DNA of 64,000 nucleotides. Origin: Fertoeibacter niger (lineage in GTDB: Bacteria > Pseudomonadota > Alphaproteobacteria > Rhodobacterales > Rhodobacteraceae). The notes beneath the pieces are model-generated. The model ran no database searches. It was not told where the DNA came from and saw only the letters and a list, made by a program, of their open reading frames with translations. This document shows, in pieces, positions 1 through 8,337 of this stretch. The position numbers and the translations under genes were made by a program. Numbering within the stretch: position 1 is the first letter of the stretch; each line of letters begins with the position of its first letter. Where the stretch lies: assembly GCF_009380135.2 (NCBI RefSeq), contig NZ_WHUT02000001.1:558001-622000 (forward strand), given 5' to 3'.

Positions 1-177
1 GATTGGGTGAAGGCAACGCAATGGACAAAGGACTGGGCGGCGAAAAACCCCGATGCTGCCGGTGATGGCCCATGGTTCCGCCGCGACCCGCGGGTGAACG
101 CGCTGATCGCCGAAAACGGCTATTTCGGGCTGGGGGCGGAAACTGACGCGCAACTGGTGAAGGAATTGTTTGAATGA
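1..177 (+). CDS. C-terminal fragment of an unidentified protein
   Basis: The reading frame is open from base 1 to a TGA at 175-177, giving 58 residues of a protein that begins outside the window. The tail is rich in Trp, Asp and Ala and ends in LVKELFE. I do not recognise a family from this fragment. Its stop overlaps the start of the downstream SCO gene in an ATGA arrangement, so it is probably the upstream member of the same operon. Codon use matches the neighbouring genes. The role is unknown. Confidence 0.7.
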   Translation, partial: DWVKATQWTKDWAAKNPDAAGDGPWFRRDPRVNALIAENGYFGLGAETDAQLVKELFE

Positions 178-797
178 GGCGGGCCGCACTGGTGTTGCTG
201 CTTGCGGCGCTGGCCCCGGGGGCTTTGGCGCATGACGGCGTGGTGCATGCCACACCCGAGGAGGCCAGGGCCCATGCCGCTGCCACGGCGCAGGGCCTGC
301 CGCTGCCGCTGAACCTGGGCGGGCCATTCCGTCTGACCGACCAGCACGGCATGGCGCGGACCGAGGCCGATCCGCAGGGGCATATGCAGATCCTGTTCTT
401 TGGTTATGCCACCTGTCAGGAGATCTGCTCGGCCGCCCTGCCGCAGATGGCGGATGTGGCCGCAGGGCTGGCCACGCGCGGCGTGCCGGTGACACCGCTG
501 ATGATCACCGTTGACCCGGCGCGCGACACATTGCCCGCGATGAAGGCCAGCCTAGCGAAATTCGGCCCCGGCTTTCTGGGCCTGACGGGTGATGCGGCGG
601 CATTGGAGGCGGCCTATGACCTGTTCCAGATCGAGACGGTCAAGGTATTTGACGACCCCGAAAGCGGCCCGGTCTATGCCCATGGCAGTTTTCTGTATCT
701 GCTGGACGGTCAGGGCAGATTTCTGACCGTCATTCCGCCGATCCTGCCCGATGACCGGGTGATTGACATGATTTCAGCCTATGCTCCCGCCGGTTGA
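174..797 (+). CDS. SCO1/SenC/PrrC-family copper/thiol protein
   Basis: A 207-residue exported protein with an N-terminal signal peptide (hydrophobic stretch about 4-17, cleavage likely after GALA, residue 19). The thioredoxin-like fold carries the SCO metal motif C81-QEI-C85 and the distal H170 in VYAHG, the three ligands used by SCO proteins to bind copper. Family members deliver Cu to the CuA centre of cytochrome c oxidase or act as periplasmic thiol reductases; PrrC is the Rhodobacter example. The start ATG overlaps the upstream stop (ATGA), and YHS and rhodanese genes follow closely. The family call is firm; whether it serves an oxidase or another cuproenzyme cannot be read from the sequence. 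Confidence 0.93.
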   Translation: MRRAALVLLLAALAPGALAHDGVVHATPEEARAHAAATAQGLPLPLNLGGPFRLTDQHGMARTEADPQGHMQILFFGYATCQEICSAALPQMADVAAGLATRGVPVTPLMITVDPARDTLPAMKASLAKFGPGFLGLTGDAAALEAAYDLFQIETVKVFDDPESGPVYAHGSFLYLLDGQGRFLTVIPPILPDDRVIDMISAYAPAG

Positions 798-821
798 CCC
801 GGCTTTCCCCAAGGTGCCCCG

Positions 822-1301
822 ATGCTGACCCGCCGTTCCCTGATCATTCTGCCTCTGGCCCTGGCCGCTGTGGGCGCCGCCGGTTATGGCTGGCGTGCGC
901 TGAACACCGCCCCGCAGCAGGCCGTCTATGCCGAGGAGGGGCTGGCGATCCGGGGCACCGATCCGGTGGCCTATTTCACCGATGCCGCCCCGGTGCCGGG
1001 CGATCCGGCCATCACCGCCGACTGGAACGGCGCGACCTGGCGTTTTGCCACCGCCGCCAACCGCGATGCCTTTGTGGCCGATCCTGACGCCTATGCGCCG
1101 CAGTATGGCGGCTGGTGCGCCTGGGCAGTGGCGGAAAAGGGCCAGCTTTTCACCACCCAGCCGGAAAACTGGAAGATCGTGGATGGCAAGCTTTACCTGA
1201 ATTTCTCGGATCAGGTGCAAGCCGACTGGAACAAGGACATTCCCGGCTTCATCGCCGAGGGTGACAGGCGCTGGCCCATGATATTGGCCGCAGCGCAATG
1301 A
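822..1301 (+). CDS. YHS domain-containing Tat-exported protein
   Basis: 159 residues. The N-terminus has twin arginines (TRRS) followed by a hydrophobic stretch at about 8-23, typical of a Tat signal or an uncleaved anchor. The rest is a YHS-type domain: a GTDPVAYF start, an ATW.FAT core and the YGGWCAWAV segment that usually follows the YHS motif. YHS domains are small and often linked to metals; this exported subgroup is uncharacterised. An AAGG ribosome site lies 7 bases before the ATG. The stop overlaps the following rhodanese start (ATGA, 1298-1301), which indicates translational coupling. The context with SCO and rhodanese suggests periplasmic metal or sulfur handling, which is inference. 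Confidence 0.85.
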   Translation: MLTRRSLIILPLALAAVGAAGYGWRALNTAPQQAVYAEEGLAIRGTDPVAYFTDAAPVPGDPAITADWNGATWRFATAANRDAFVADPDAYAPQYGGWCAWAVAEKGQLFTTQPENWKIVDGKLYLNFSDQVQADWNKDIPGFIAEGDRRWPMILAAAQ

Positions 1302-1750
1302 GTGTTGTGGGATTGACCCGCCGCCGTGCCCTGCTTCTGGGGCTTGCCGCCTTGCCCGTGGGCTATCTGGCATGGTCGCGCATTCTTGCCGGCGATTTTG
1401 GCGGCCCGGCGCTGAACCCCGCGCAAGCACATGCGATGGCACAAGCGGGCGGTCTGGCGCTGATCGACATCCGGCGGCCCGATGAATGGGCGCTGACCGG
1501 CATCGGCCAGGGGGCCACGCCGCTGGACATGCGCCGCAAGGATTTTGATGATGCGCTGGCGGCGCGGGTGGCGGGCGACCGAACCGCCCCGATTGCCTTG
1601 ATCTGCGCGCGTGGCGTGCGGTCGGCCCGGCTGGGCAACCGCCTGCTGGCTGCCGGATTTTCCAACATCCGCGACGTGCCCGAAGGCATGCTGGGCTCGG
1701 GCGCGGGTCCGGGCTGGATCGCGCGCGGCCTTCCCCTTGTCACAGGATGA
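1298..1750 (+). CDS. Rhodanese-like domain protein, exported or membrane-anchored
   Basis: 150 residues. A twin-arginine start (LTRRRALLL) and hydrophobic segment (about 11-26) precede one rhodanese domain. The domain shows the LIDIRRPDEW motif near 55-64 and an active-site loop starting at C103 (CARGVRS), so the persulfide-carrying cysteine is present. Rhodaneses transfer sulfane sulfur; placement outside the cytoplasm is inferred from the N-terminus. The start overlaps the YHS gene by 4 bases and the esterase gene begins 5 bases after its stop, so SCO, YHS, rhodanese and esterase look like one transcript. Confidence 0.88.
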   Translation: MSVVGLTRRRALLLGLAALPVGYLAWSRILAGDFGGPALNPAQAHAMAQAGGLALIDIRRPDEWALTGIGQGATPLDMRRKDFDDALAARVAGDRTAPIALICARGVRSARLGNRLLAAGFSNIRDVPEGMLGSGAGPGWIARGLPLVTG

Positions 1751-1754
1751 TCTG

Positions 1755-2588
1755 ATGCCCCTGCCCCGTTTTCTTGCCGCCGCCATGGCGCTGGCCGCTG
1801 CGACCGGCGCGGCCCATGCCGGTTGCGGCCCCGATCCCGACCCCTGCGAAACCGCGATGGGCAGCTATCAGATTTCCCTGCCCCAAGGGGCCACGGGCAT
1901 GCCCGCCGTGGTGTTCCTGCATGGCTATGGCGGGTCGGCCAAGGGCACGATGGCGAACAAGGCGATGGTGGAACTGATGATGACGCGCGGCTATGCCTTC
2001 ATCGCGCCCGACGGGCTGGTTGACCCCGGCGACCGGGGCGGAAGCTGGTCGTTCCACCCGGACTTTCCCAAAAGCCGTGACGAGATGGCCTATCTGAAGG
2101 GGGTGGTCGCCGACGCGGCCGCGCGCTTTGGCGTCGATCCGGCGCGGGTGCTGATGACCGGGTTTTCGGTGGGCGGGTCGATGACCACCTATCTGGCCTG
2201 TCAGGATCCCACGGCCTTTGCCGCCTTCGCCCCGGTGGCGGGCAGTTTCTGGCGGCCGCATCCCACGGAATGCGCAGGCCCGGTGCGGCTGCTGCACACC
2301 CATGGCTGGCGCGATACCACCGTGCCACTGGAGGGGCGGTCGCTGGGCGGCGGGCGGATCGTGCAGGGTGATGTGTTTCACGGCATGGAGATCTGGCGCC
2401 AGACCAATGGCTGCACCCTGATGCGGCCCGACAGCTTTTCCGAGAACGGCATTTACTGGCGGCGGAAATGGGAGGAATGCAGCCCCGGTTCAGCACTGGA
2501 ATTCGCGCTTCATCCCGGCGCGCATGGCGTGCCCGAAGGCTGGGCCACCATGGCGCTGGACTGGTTCGAGGCGCTGCCGCCGCGTTAG
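1755..2588 (+). CDS. Exported PHB-depolymerase-like esterase (LpqC type)
   Basis: 277 residues from the ATG at 1755; the longer upstream frame overlaps the rhodanese gene and lacks a signal peptide. A signal peptide (1-22, ending AHA) precedes an alpha/beta hydrolase of the poly(3-hydroxybutyrate) depolymerase/feruloyl esterase (CE1-like) group. Visible are the oxyanion segment FLHGYGGSA, the nucleophile elbow GFSVGG (S138), acid D187 in the WRDTTVP loop and H257 in PGAHG. The substrate is unknown; such enzymes cleave polyesters or aryl esters. Its TAG stop shares bases with the TAA stop of the convergent opgC-like gene. Confidence 0.85.
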   Translation: MPLPRFLAAAMALAAATGAAHAGCGPDPDPCETAMGSYQISLPQGATGMPAVVFLHGYGGSAKGTMANKAMVELMMTRGYAFIAPDGLVDPGDRGGSWSFHPDFPKSRDEMAYLKGVVADAAARFGVDPARVLMTGFSVGGSMTTYLACQDPTAFAAFAPVAGSFWRPHPTECAGPVRLLHTHGWRDTTVPLEGRSLGGGRIVQGDVFHGMEIWRQTNGCTLMRPDSFSENGIYWRRKWEECSPGSALEFALHPGAHGVPEGWATMALDWFEALPPR

Positions 2589-3799
2589 GCGCGCCGCGCC
2601 TTCCATGGCTGCGATTTGAACCAGCCCACCAGCAGCGCCACGCCGACCAGCGCGGCGAAACCCGCCAGATTGACCAGCAGCACCAATGGCATGGCCCGCC
2701 CGGTCACATCCAGCAGCGCGCCCATCGCCTGCGCGGCCACCATGGAAAAGATGAACACCGCCAGCGATTGCTGGCCCACCTTTTCGACCACCGCCACGGC
2801 CTGCCGGAACAGCCGCTGGCCCGCCGTATCGCCCATCGGACGCAGCCGCGCGCCACCAAACCCCGCCGCCGCCCAGGCGAGATAAGCCAGTGCCAGAAAA
2901 TGCACATAGCGCAGCAGGCCAAAGTCGGATTTCTGGGTCAGAAAGCTGATGCTCTTTGCCGCCTCGCGCAGTTCCGGCACGGCGTTCAGCAGGCGGAAAT
3001 AGGCAAAGGGCACCGTGGCCACCACCACCACCCCCGCCAGCAGCAGCAGCCCGCGCGTCACTGGTGGCTGCGGCAGCCAGCCCCGCATGAAGGCAAAGCC
3101 GGTGAAGAACACCAATTGCCAGCCAAACGGGTTGAAGAACCATTCCCGCGCGCTCCACGGCTCGGCGGGCAGGCCAAGGCGGCCCATCTGCGCGCCCAGC
3201 CAGACCACGGCGATGAACCCCGCCACCAGCCACAGGTTCACCCGCGCCAGCGCCATGACCACCGGCATCATCGCCAGCACCACCAGATACATCGGCAGGA
3301 TGTCAAAATAGTTCGGCACATAGGTCAGCGTCATCAGCCCGATCAGCTGCGCCTGCGCGCCCATGACCTGATCCTTGGCCCCCTCGAAAAACGGCACGAG
3401 GTTCAGGCGGCTGACATAGCTGCGTTCGCTGAAACCGACGCTGTCGAACAGCGCCATCATCATGGCGATGGTCAGGAACAGGCCGATATGCGCCCAATAG
3501 ACCTGCCAGCAGCGGTGCGCCACCCGGGCCGTGCCCATCAGCCAGCCGCGCGTGTCGAACACCCGGCCAAAGGCAATGGCGCTGGCCATGCCGGAACAGA
3601 ACACGAAAATCTCGGTCGCGTCGGAAAAGCCGAAACGCGCGGGGATCCACAGCGCCAGAAAGTTGCCCGGCACATGGGCGATCAGGATGATGAACATCGC
3701 CAGCCCCCGGAACACATCCAGCCGCGGGTCGCGCGTGCTGGCCGCGCCTGCGCGTGATGCGGCATAGCTGCGGGCGGCCGGGTCGGCCAGCATGGTCAT
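2585..3799 (-). CDS. OpgC-family membrane acyltransferase (second copy in window)
   Basis: 404 residues with about ten hydrophobic segments. The N-terminal motif RDPRLDVFRGLAM, followed by AHVPGNF and GFSDATEIFVF, is diagnostic of OpgC, the polytopic enzyme that succinylates osmoregulated periplasmic glucans. A second, clearly related copy lies in the opg operon at 51142-52371. This one instead forms a unit with the upstream TPR gene (4-base overlap at 3796-3799). Its acceptor may therefore be another polymer; the sequence does not say. It converges on the esterase gene, sharing the tetranucleotide TTAG. Confidence 0.87.
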   Translation of the reverse strand: MTMLADPAARSYAASRAGAASTRDPRLDVFRGLAMFIILIAHVPGNFLALWIPARFGFSDATEIFVFCSGMASAIAFGRVFDTRGWLMGTARVAHRCWQVYWAHIGLFLTIAMMMALFDSVGFSERSYVSRLNLVPFFEGAKDQVMGAQAQLIGLMTLTYVPNYFDILPMYLVVLAMMPVVMALARVNLWLVAGFIAVVWLGAQMGRLGLPAEPWSAREWFFNPFGWQLVFFTGFAFMRGWLPQPPVTRGLLLLAGVVVVATVPFAYFRLLNAVPELREAAKSISFLTQKSDFGLLRYVHFLALAYLAWAAAGFGGARLRPMGDTAGQRLFRQAVAVVEKVGQQSLAVFIFSMVAAQAMGALLDVTGRAMPLVLLVNLAGFAALVGVALLVGWFKSQPWKARRA

Positions 3800-5163
3800 T
3801 GCGCGGCCTGCCGGGCGGCATCCTCGGCGCGCGAGAGCAGGGCATGCCGCGCCTCGGCATAGCCATCGCGGCGACCTGCACGCAGGGCGGTGCGCTCGGC
3901 CAGCAGGGTCTGCGCATCCTCGTGATAGCCGGCACGAATGGCCGCATCTATGGTCAGTCGTTCGAACACGTCGCGCTGTGCGTGGCTGCCGCCGATGCCG
4001 GGCAGCGCCCGTCGCGCGCGGGCCAGATGCAGATAGGCCCGGCCGAAGTCCCCTTCACCAAACGCCTCCAGCCCGGTCGCTGCGGCAAGGCCCGGATGCG
4101 CGGCGATGCCCGCCATCTCGGTCTGGCCTTCGGCGGCGGTGCGCTGCATGCGGCCCATCATGCGGGTGATCGCCGTGTCGCGCTGGCCACCCACCAGCGC
4201 CAGCAGGTAATGCAGGTCGGCGAAGATCAGGCAGCCATCCTCGGTGCGTTTTTCGCAGATGTCGGCCAGTTCCTCCCACCGCGCGCCCACTTTCACGCCT
4301 TCGAGTTCGAGGCGGGACAGCAGCGAGGTGGCGTTGGAGATGTCACGGTAATCATCGGTGCGGTCGGCCCTGATCTGGGTGTCGTAAAGATCAAGCACCA
4401 CATCGGTCTGCCCGAGGTCCAGATGCAGCAGCGCCTTGTGCCACCACACATGATAGCGGAAGTTGTTGCAATGCGCCCAGGCCTGTTCTCGCCCGGTCAG
4501 CCAGCCGATACCCCCCCGCGCATCGCCCGTCATGTCATACACATGGGCCACCGCATGCAGGCCCCAGGCATCATCAGGGGCCAGTTCCAGACCCGCGCGG
4601 CCCGCAGCCTCGGCCGCGGCATAATCGCCGGTTTCCTCCAGCGCGAAGGCGTGGCAGCCCAGCAGATAGCCGCGCGCCGCATGACCTGGGGCATAGGCGG
4701 GCAACACACGTTCCAGCGAGGCGCGCATGCCCGTGCTGTCACCCAGCATGAAGCGGATGCCATGGCCGATCTTCACCGCCAGCGCATCATCGGGGTGACG
4801 TGCCAGCACGGTTTCCATCTGCACGATGGCGCCGCGCGGGCTGCCGTTCAGCCATTCGGCCAAGGCCGCGATGAACGCCGCCTCACGCCGCGGCACGGGC
4901 CGGGCCAGCGCCGCCGCCTGCGCGGCAACCAGCGCCTCTTGCGCCACGGCCACCATTTCGCGCCGCCCCAGCATCAGGCAGAACAGCCCCTTCACCGCAT
5001 GGGCCAGCGCAAAACCGGGGTCGCGTTGCAGCACGGCGGCCAGATGCACCGGGGTTTTCGCGCTATGGGCCAGAAAGGCCAGCACGGTCGCGCTCCAATC
5101 GTCGCGGACCTGGGCGCAGTTGGCCGAAACGTCCTGACCCATCATGTCGCTGTGGTTTTTCAT
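3796..5163 (-). CDS. TTC38-like tetratricopeptide repeat protein
   Basis: 455 residues with no signal peptide, built of helical TPR-like repeats. Examples are FALAHAVKG near residue 50, a repeat with DDALAVKIGH, and the block ending LHAVAHVYDM, which is characteristic of TTC38 proteins. The conserved segment around HVWWHKALLHLDLG also fits that family. Function of the family is unknown; TPRs usually mediate protein contacts. It overlaps the OpgC-like gene by 4 bases and probably leads that operon. The start is the first ATG after a stretch with a modest AAGG; later Met codons at residues 7 and 8 are alternatives. Confidence 0.8.
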   Translation of the reverse strand: MKNHSDMMGQDVSANCAQVRDDWSATVLAFLAHSAKTPVHLAAVLQRDPGFALAHAVKGLFCLMLGRREMVAVAQEALVAAQAAALARPVPRREAAFIAALAEWLNGSPRGAIVQMETVLARHPDDALAVKIGHGIRFMLGDSTGMRASLERVLPAYAPGHAARGYLLGCHAFALEETGDYAAAEAAGRAGLELAPDDAWGLHAVAHVYDMTGDARGGIGWLTGREQAWAHCNNFRYHVWWHKALLHLDLGQTDVVLDLYDTQIRADRTDDYRDISNATSLLSRLELEGVKVGARWEELADICEKRTEDGCLIFADLHYLLALVGGQRDTAITRMMGRMQRTAAEGQTEMAGIAAHPGLAAATGLEAFGEGDFGRAYLHLARARRALPGIGGSHAQRDVFERLTIDAAIRAGYHEDAQTLLAERTALRAGRRDGYAEARHALLSRAEDAARQAAQ

Positions 5164-5416
5164 TCTGCGCGCGCCTTCATTCCGGGACTGATCTTCCTGC
5201 CGAACGTATCACAGCGGGACGGAGTTTCATGATCTACACCGCCGAATAACGCGCAGTTTATCGGATGACGCCTTCTGTTCGCCATGGCCCGTGCCCTGCG
5301 GCAAGAATCGGCCTATCCGCTTGCAAATGAAGCGAAAAAAATACGGAAATCTGTCGAAATTCTTGATGCGGGCTGTAACGAAACCGGATTTCCCGCCCCG
5401 CATGGCGCAATTTGGC

Positions 5417-5436
5417 GCTGCCGGTTGACCGGCAGC
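5417..5436. terminator. Inverted repeat in the 284-bp gap between CoA-transferase and TPR genes
   Basis: A perfect 20-base palindrome with arms GCTGCCGGT and ACCGGCAGC lies 12 bases past the stop of the minus-strand CoA-transferase gene, next to a second smaller palindrome (GGCGCAATTTGGCGC). It could end that transcript, but no T-run follows on the minus strand. The remainder of 5164-5447 shows no gene and should contain the promoter of the TPR gene. Confidence 0.35.
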
Positions 5437-5447
5437 CGGGAAATGTT

Positions 5448-6638
5448 TCAACCCGGTTTCGCGGATGCAGCAAGATCGGCCAGAATCCGGTCGGTATCCT
5501 GCCCGAAACGCGGCGGCGCGTGGCGGTAGCTGACCGGCGTGCGCGACAGATGCAAAGGGTTGCCCAGCAGTTTCACCGCGCCGCCCGCCACATCGTCGCG
5601 CGCCATGTCCACCACCAGCCCCCGCGCCGCCACCTGATCCGACGCCAGCGCCTGATCTATGCGGTTCACCGGGCCCACGGGCACGCCTGCGCCCTCCAGC
5701 CCCGCGATGATCGCGGCCATGGTCCGCGCGCGGAACAACGGCTCCAACGTGGCGATCAGGGTTGCACGGTTGGCGCAGCGGGCGGGGTTGGTGGCGTAAT
5801 CGGGTGTGTCGGCCAGCCCCTCGACCCCCAGAAAGGCGCAGGTGCGGCGGAACTGGCCGTCATTGCCCGCCGCCACGATCACATGGCCATCGGCGGCGTC
5901 AAACACCTGATAGGGCACGATATTGGGGTGGCCGTTGCCGCGCCGTTGCGGCACCTGCCCCGAGGTGAGGTAATTCACCCCCTCATTGATCATCCAGGCG
6001 ATCTGGGTATCGACCAGCGCCACATCGACAAGCTGCCCCTCGCCGGTGCGTTCACGGTGGCGCAGGGCGGCCAGGATGCCCACGGTCGCATACATGCCGC
6101 ACATCACATCGGCGATGCCCACGCCCACCTTCATCGGCTGGCCATCGGGGTCGCCGGTCAGGCTCATGATGCCGCCATAGCCCTGCGCCATCAGGTCATA
6201 GCCGGGTTTCGCGGCATTCGGCCCGGTCTGGCCAAAGCCCGAGATCGAGCAATAAACCAGCCCCGGATGCGCAGCCAGCATGGTGGCGTGATCCAGCCCG
6301 TATTTGGCCAGCCCCCCGGGCTTGAAGTTTTCCAGCAGGATGTCGGCCTTTGCCGCCAATGCGCGGATGGTGGCCTGGCCGTCAGCCGTCGCAATATCCA
6401 CCGCGACTGACAGTTTGTTGCGGTTGGCGGCCATGAAATAGGCTGAAAGATCGGTGGGTTGCCCGTCTGGGCCCATCACATAGGGCGGCCCCCAGGCGCG
6501 GGTATCATCGCCGCCCGAGCCGGGGTTTTCGATCTTTATGACCTTGGCCCCCAGATCGCCCAGCAACTGCGTGCAGGTCGGCCCCGCCAGAATGCGGCTG
6601 AGATCCAGCACCACGATACCATCCAGCGCACCTGCCAT
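5448..6638 (-). CDS. CaiB/BaiF (type III) CoA-transferase family protein
   Basis: 396 residues from the ATG at 6638, chosen because GGGGG lies just upstream and the protein then begins with the family start MAGALDGIVVLDLSR. A longer frame to 6695 would overlap the upstream gene. Family motifs are RILAGPTCTQLLGDLGA, KIENPGSGGDDTR and LLENFKPGG, with the catalytic aspartate in GYDLMAQG (D148). Type III enzymes move CoA between carboxylic acids (formyl-CoA:oxalate, carnitine, mesaconyl). The specific acids cannot be inferred. It lies 13 bases downstream of a thiamine-diphosphate enzyme, presumably in one operon. Confidence 0.9.
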   Translation of the reverse strand: MAGALDGIVVLDLSRILAGPTCTQLLGDLGAKVIKIENPGSGGDDTRAWGPPYVMGPDGQPTDLSAYFMAANRNKLSVAVDIATADGQATIRALAAKADILLENFKPGGLAKYGLDHATMLAAHPGLVYCSISGFGQTGPNAAKPGYDLMAQGYGGIMSLTGDPDGQPMKVGVGIADVMCGMYATVGILAALRHRERTGEGQLVDVALVDTQIAWMINEGVNYLTSGQVPQRRGNGHPNIVPYQVFDAADGHVIVAAGNDGQFRRTCAFLGVEGLADTPDYATNPARCANRATLIATLEPLFRARTMAAIIAGLEGAGVPVGPVNRIDQALASDQVAARGLVVDMARDDVAGGAVKLLGNPLHLSRTPVSYRHAPPRFGQDTDRILADLAASAKPG

Positions 6639-6651
6639 GATTTGCCCCCGT

Positions 6652-8280
6652 TCAGATTCGCCCGTCATATGACCTGCGATCAATGGCGGCTGCAATGAGG
6701 GTAAAGCGGTCGGCCTGCATCGCCTGTTCCAAGGCTGCGCGCAGGTCGGCGCGGTTATCCACCGTCACGCCATGGCCGCCAAAGGCCCGGCCAATGGCGG
6801 CAAAGTCGTGCCGCGCGAAATCGACGCCGGTGTTTGGCATCTGGCGCTGGCGCTGCTTCAGCTCGATCAGCGCCAGCGAGGCATCGACAAAGACGACAAA
6901 GATGGTGCGCAGGCCCAGTTCGGCGGCGGTGGACAGTTCGCCCGCCACCATCAGCATGCCCGCGTCACCGCTGAAGCTGACCACGGTGCGCGCCGGTTCC
7001 ACCACTGATACCCCCATCGCCAGCGGCACGGCGCAGCCCATGGTGCAAAGGCCCGACGATTGCAGCAGCGCGCGGGGTTCGCCACAGCGCCACATCTGCG
7101 ACAGAAGGATGCGGTGCGCGCCCGAATCCACCGATGCGATGGTGTCGCGCGGCAGAACGGCGGCGCATTCGGCAATCACCCCCGCTGCGCCCCAGTCATC
7201 ATCGCGGGGGAAGGCCGCCGCCAGTGCCGCCTGCGTCTGGCCCGGCTCGCCGCCAGCCCAGGTCTTGCGCGGCGTGATCTCGCGCGCCAGCGCGGTCAGC
7301 GCGGCCCCGGTATCGGCCACGATGTTCACCCCGGCCTGATGCACGTAATGGTGGTTGGGCACGGCGGAAATGTCGATCACCCGCGTATCGTCGGGGTGCC
7401 AGATTTCCGTCCAGCCCTGCCGCATCTCGATCGGGTCGTAGCCCACGCACAGGATCAGGTCAGCCGCGCGCAGCAGGGGCAGCAGATGCCGGTCGGCCAA
7501 AGGCGACAGGCCCGCACCGCCCAGACACAGCGGATGATCCTCGGGCACGATGCCCTTGGCCTTGTAGGTGGTAAGGTATGGCACGCCAAAGGTTTCGGCA
7601 AAATGCCGGATCACCGGGCCCGCGCCATCCTTCACCGCATCCAGCCCCACGATCATCAGCGGGCGTTCGGCCGCGGCCAGCCAATCCTGCGCCAGCGCGA
7701 AACCTTCGGACGGTGCGGGCTCCAGCGGCAGGGCCACCGCGCGCCTGCGCAGCCGGTCAACCGTCACCGGCGCATCGGCCACGCTGATCGGCACGTCGAT
7801 ATGCACCGGGCCAGAGCGCCCCTCGGTGGCGATGCCCACCGCCTTGTCGGCGATGATGTCGGCCCCGGCGGCGGTCAGCCGGAACGTGGCCTTGGTGATC
7901 GGCGCGAACACCGCCTGATGATCCATTACCTGATGGGTATAGCGCAGCGCCTCGTCCGCATCGGTGCAGCCGGTCAGCACGATCAACGGCACGCGGTCTT
8001 GCAGGGCATTGGCCACCACATTCACCCCGTTCATCGCGCCCGGCCCGATGGTGGCCACCAGAATGCCGGGTGCGCCATCGCGGTGATGCACGCCCTCGGC
8101 CATGAAGCCCGCCGCGTTTTCATGCTTGCACAGGATGAACCGGATACCCGCCTTTTCCAGCGCGTCGATCAGTGTCAGCACCTCGCCCCCGGGCATGCCA
8201 AAGGCATGGCGGCATCCGGCCTGGTAAAGCCGTCCGGCCAGAAGATCGGCGGCGCGCGGCAAAGTGGTATCCTGTGGCAT
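6652..8280 (-). CDS. Acetolactate synthase-like thiamine-diphosphate enzyme
   Basis: 542 residues with the three-domain layout of the acetolactate synthase/benzoylformate decarboxylase superfamily. The N-terminal PYR domain carries the cofactor-activating E54 (CKHENAAGF) and GPGAMN. A central domain follows, then a C-terminal PP domain with GDAG at 438-441 and the second metal position D466, exactly 27 residues after D439. Quorum with ilvB is unlikely: no small subunit gene is adjacent and the motif VDASLALIELKQ is that of uncharacterised homologues. Pairing with a CoA-transferase recalls oxalyl-CoA decarboxylase/formyl-CoA transferase, but the substrate is unproven. GGGGG precedes the start ATG. 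Confidence 0.85.
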   Translation of the reverse strand: MPQDTTLPRAADLLAGRLYQAGCRHAFGMPGGEVLTLIDALEKAGIRFILCKHENAAGFMAEGVHHRDGAPGILVATIGPGAMNGVNVVANALQDRVPLIVLTGCTDADEALRYTHQVMDHQAVFAPITKATFRLTAAGADIIADKAVGIATEGRSGPVHIDVPISVADAPVTVDRLRRRAVALPLEPAPSEGFALAQDWLAAAERPLMIVGLDAVKDGAGPVIRHFAETFGVPYLTTYKAKGIVPEDHPLCLGGAGLSPLADRHLLPLLRAADLILCVGYDPIEMRQGWTEIWHPDDTRVIDISAVPNHHYVHQAGVNIVADTGAALTALAREITPRKTWAGGEPGQTQAALAAAFPRDDDWGAAGVIAECAAVLPRDTIASVDSGAHRILLSQMWRCGEPRALLQSSGLCTMGCAVPLAMGVSVVEPARTVVSFSGDAGMLMVAGELSTAAELGLRTIFVVFVDASLALIELKQRQRQMPNTGVDFARHDFAAIGRAFGGHGVTVDNRADLRAALEQAMQADRFTLIAAAIDRRSYDGRI

Positions 8281-8337
8281 CCTGTCCCCCTGCTGTTGCC
8301 CCGATAAGCACGGGATCGGCCATGGCGGGCAAGAGCC

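Noticed and set aside
2468-5232. Long plus-strand frames opposite the OpgC-like and TPR genes
   Set aside because: Rich in His, Gln and Arg as expected for antisense translation; no motif, while the minus strand encodes recognisable families.
6652-8280. Loss of a metal ligand in the TPP enzyme (no NN motif)
   Set aside because: Spacing from D439 puts D466 at the ligand position, so the site appears intact.
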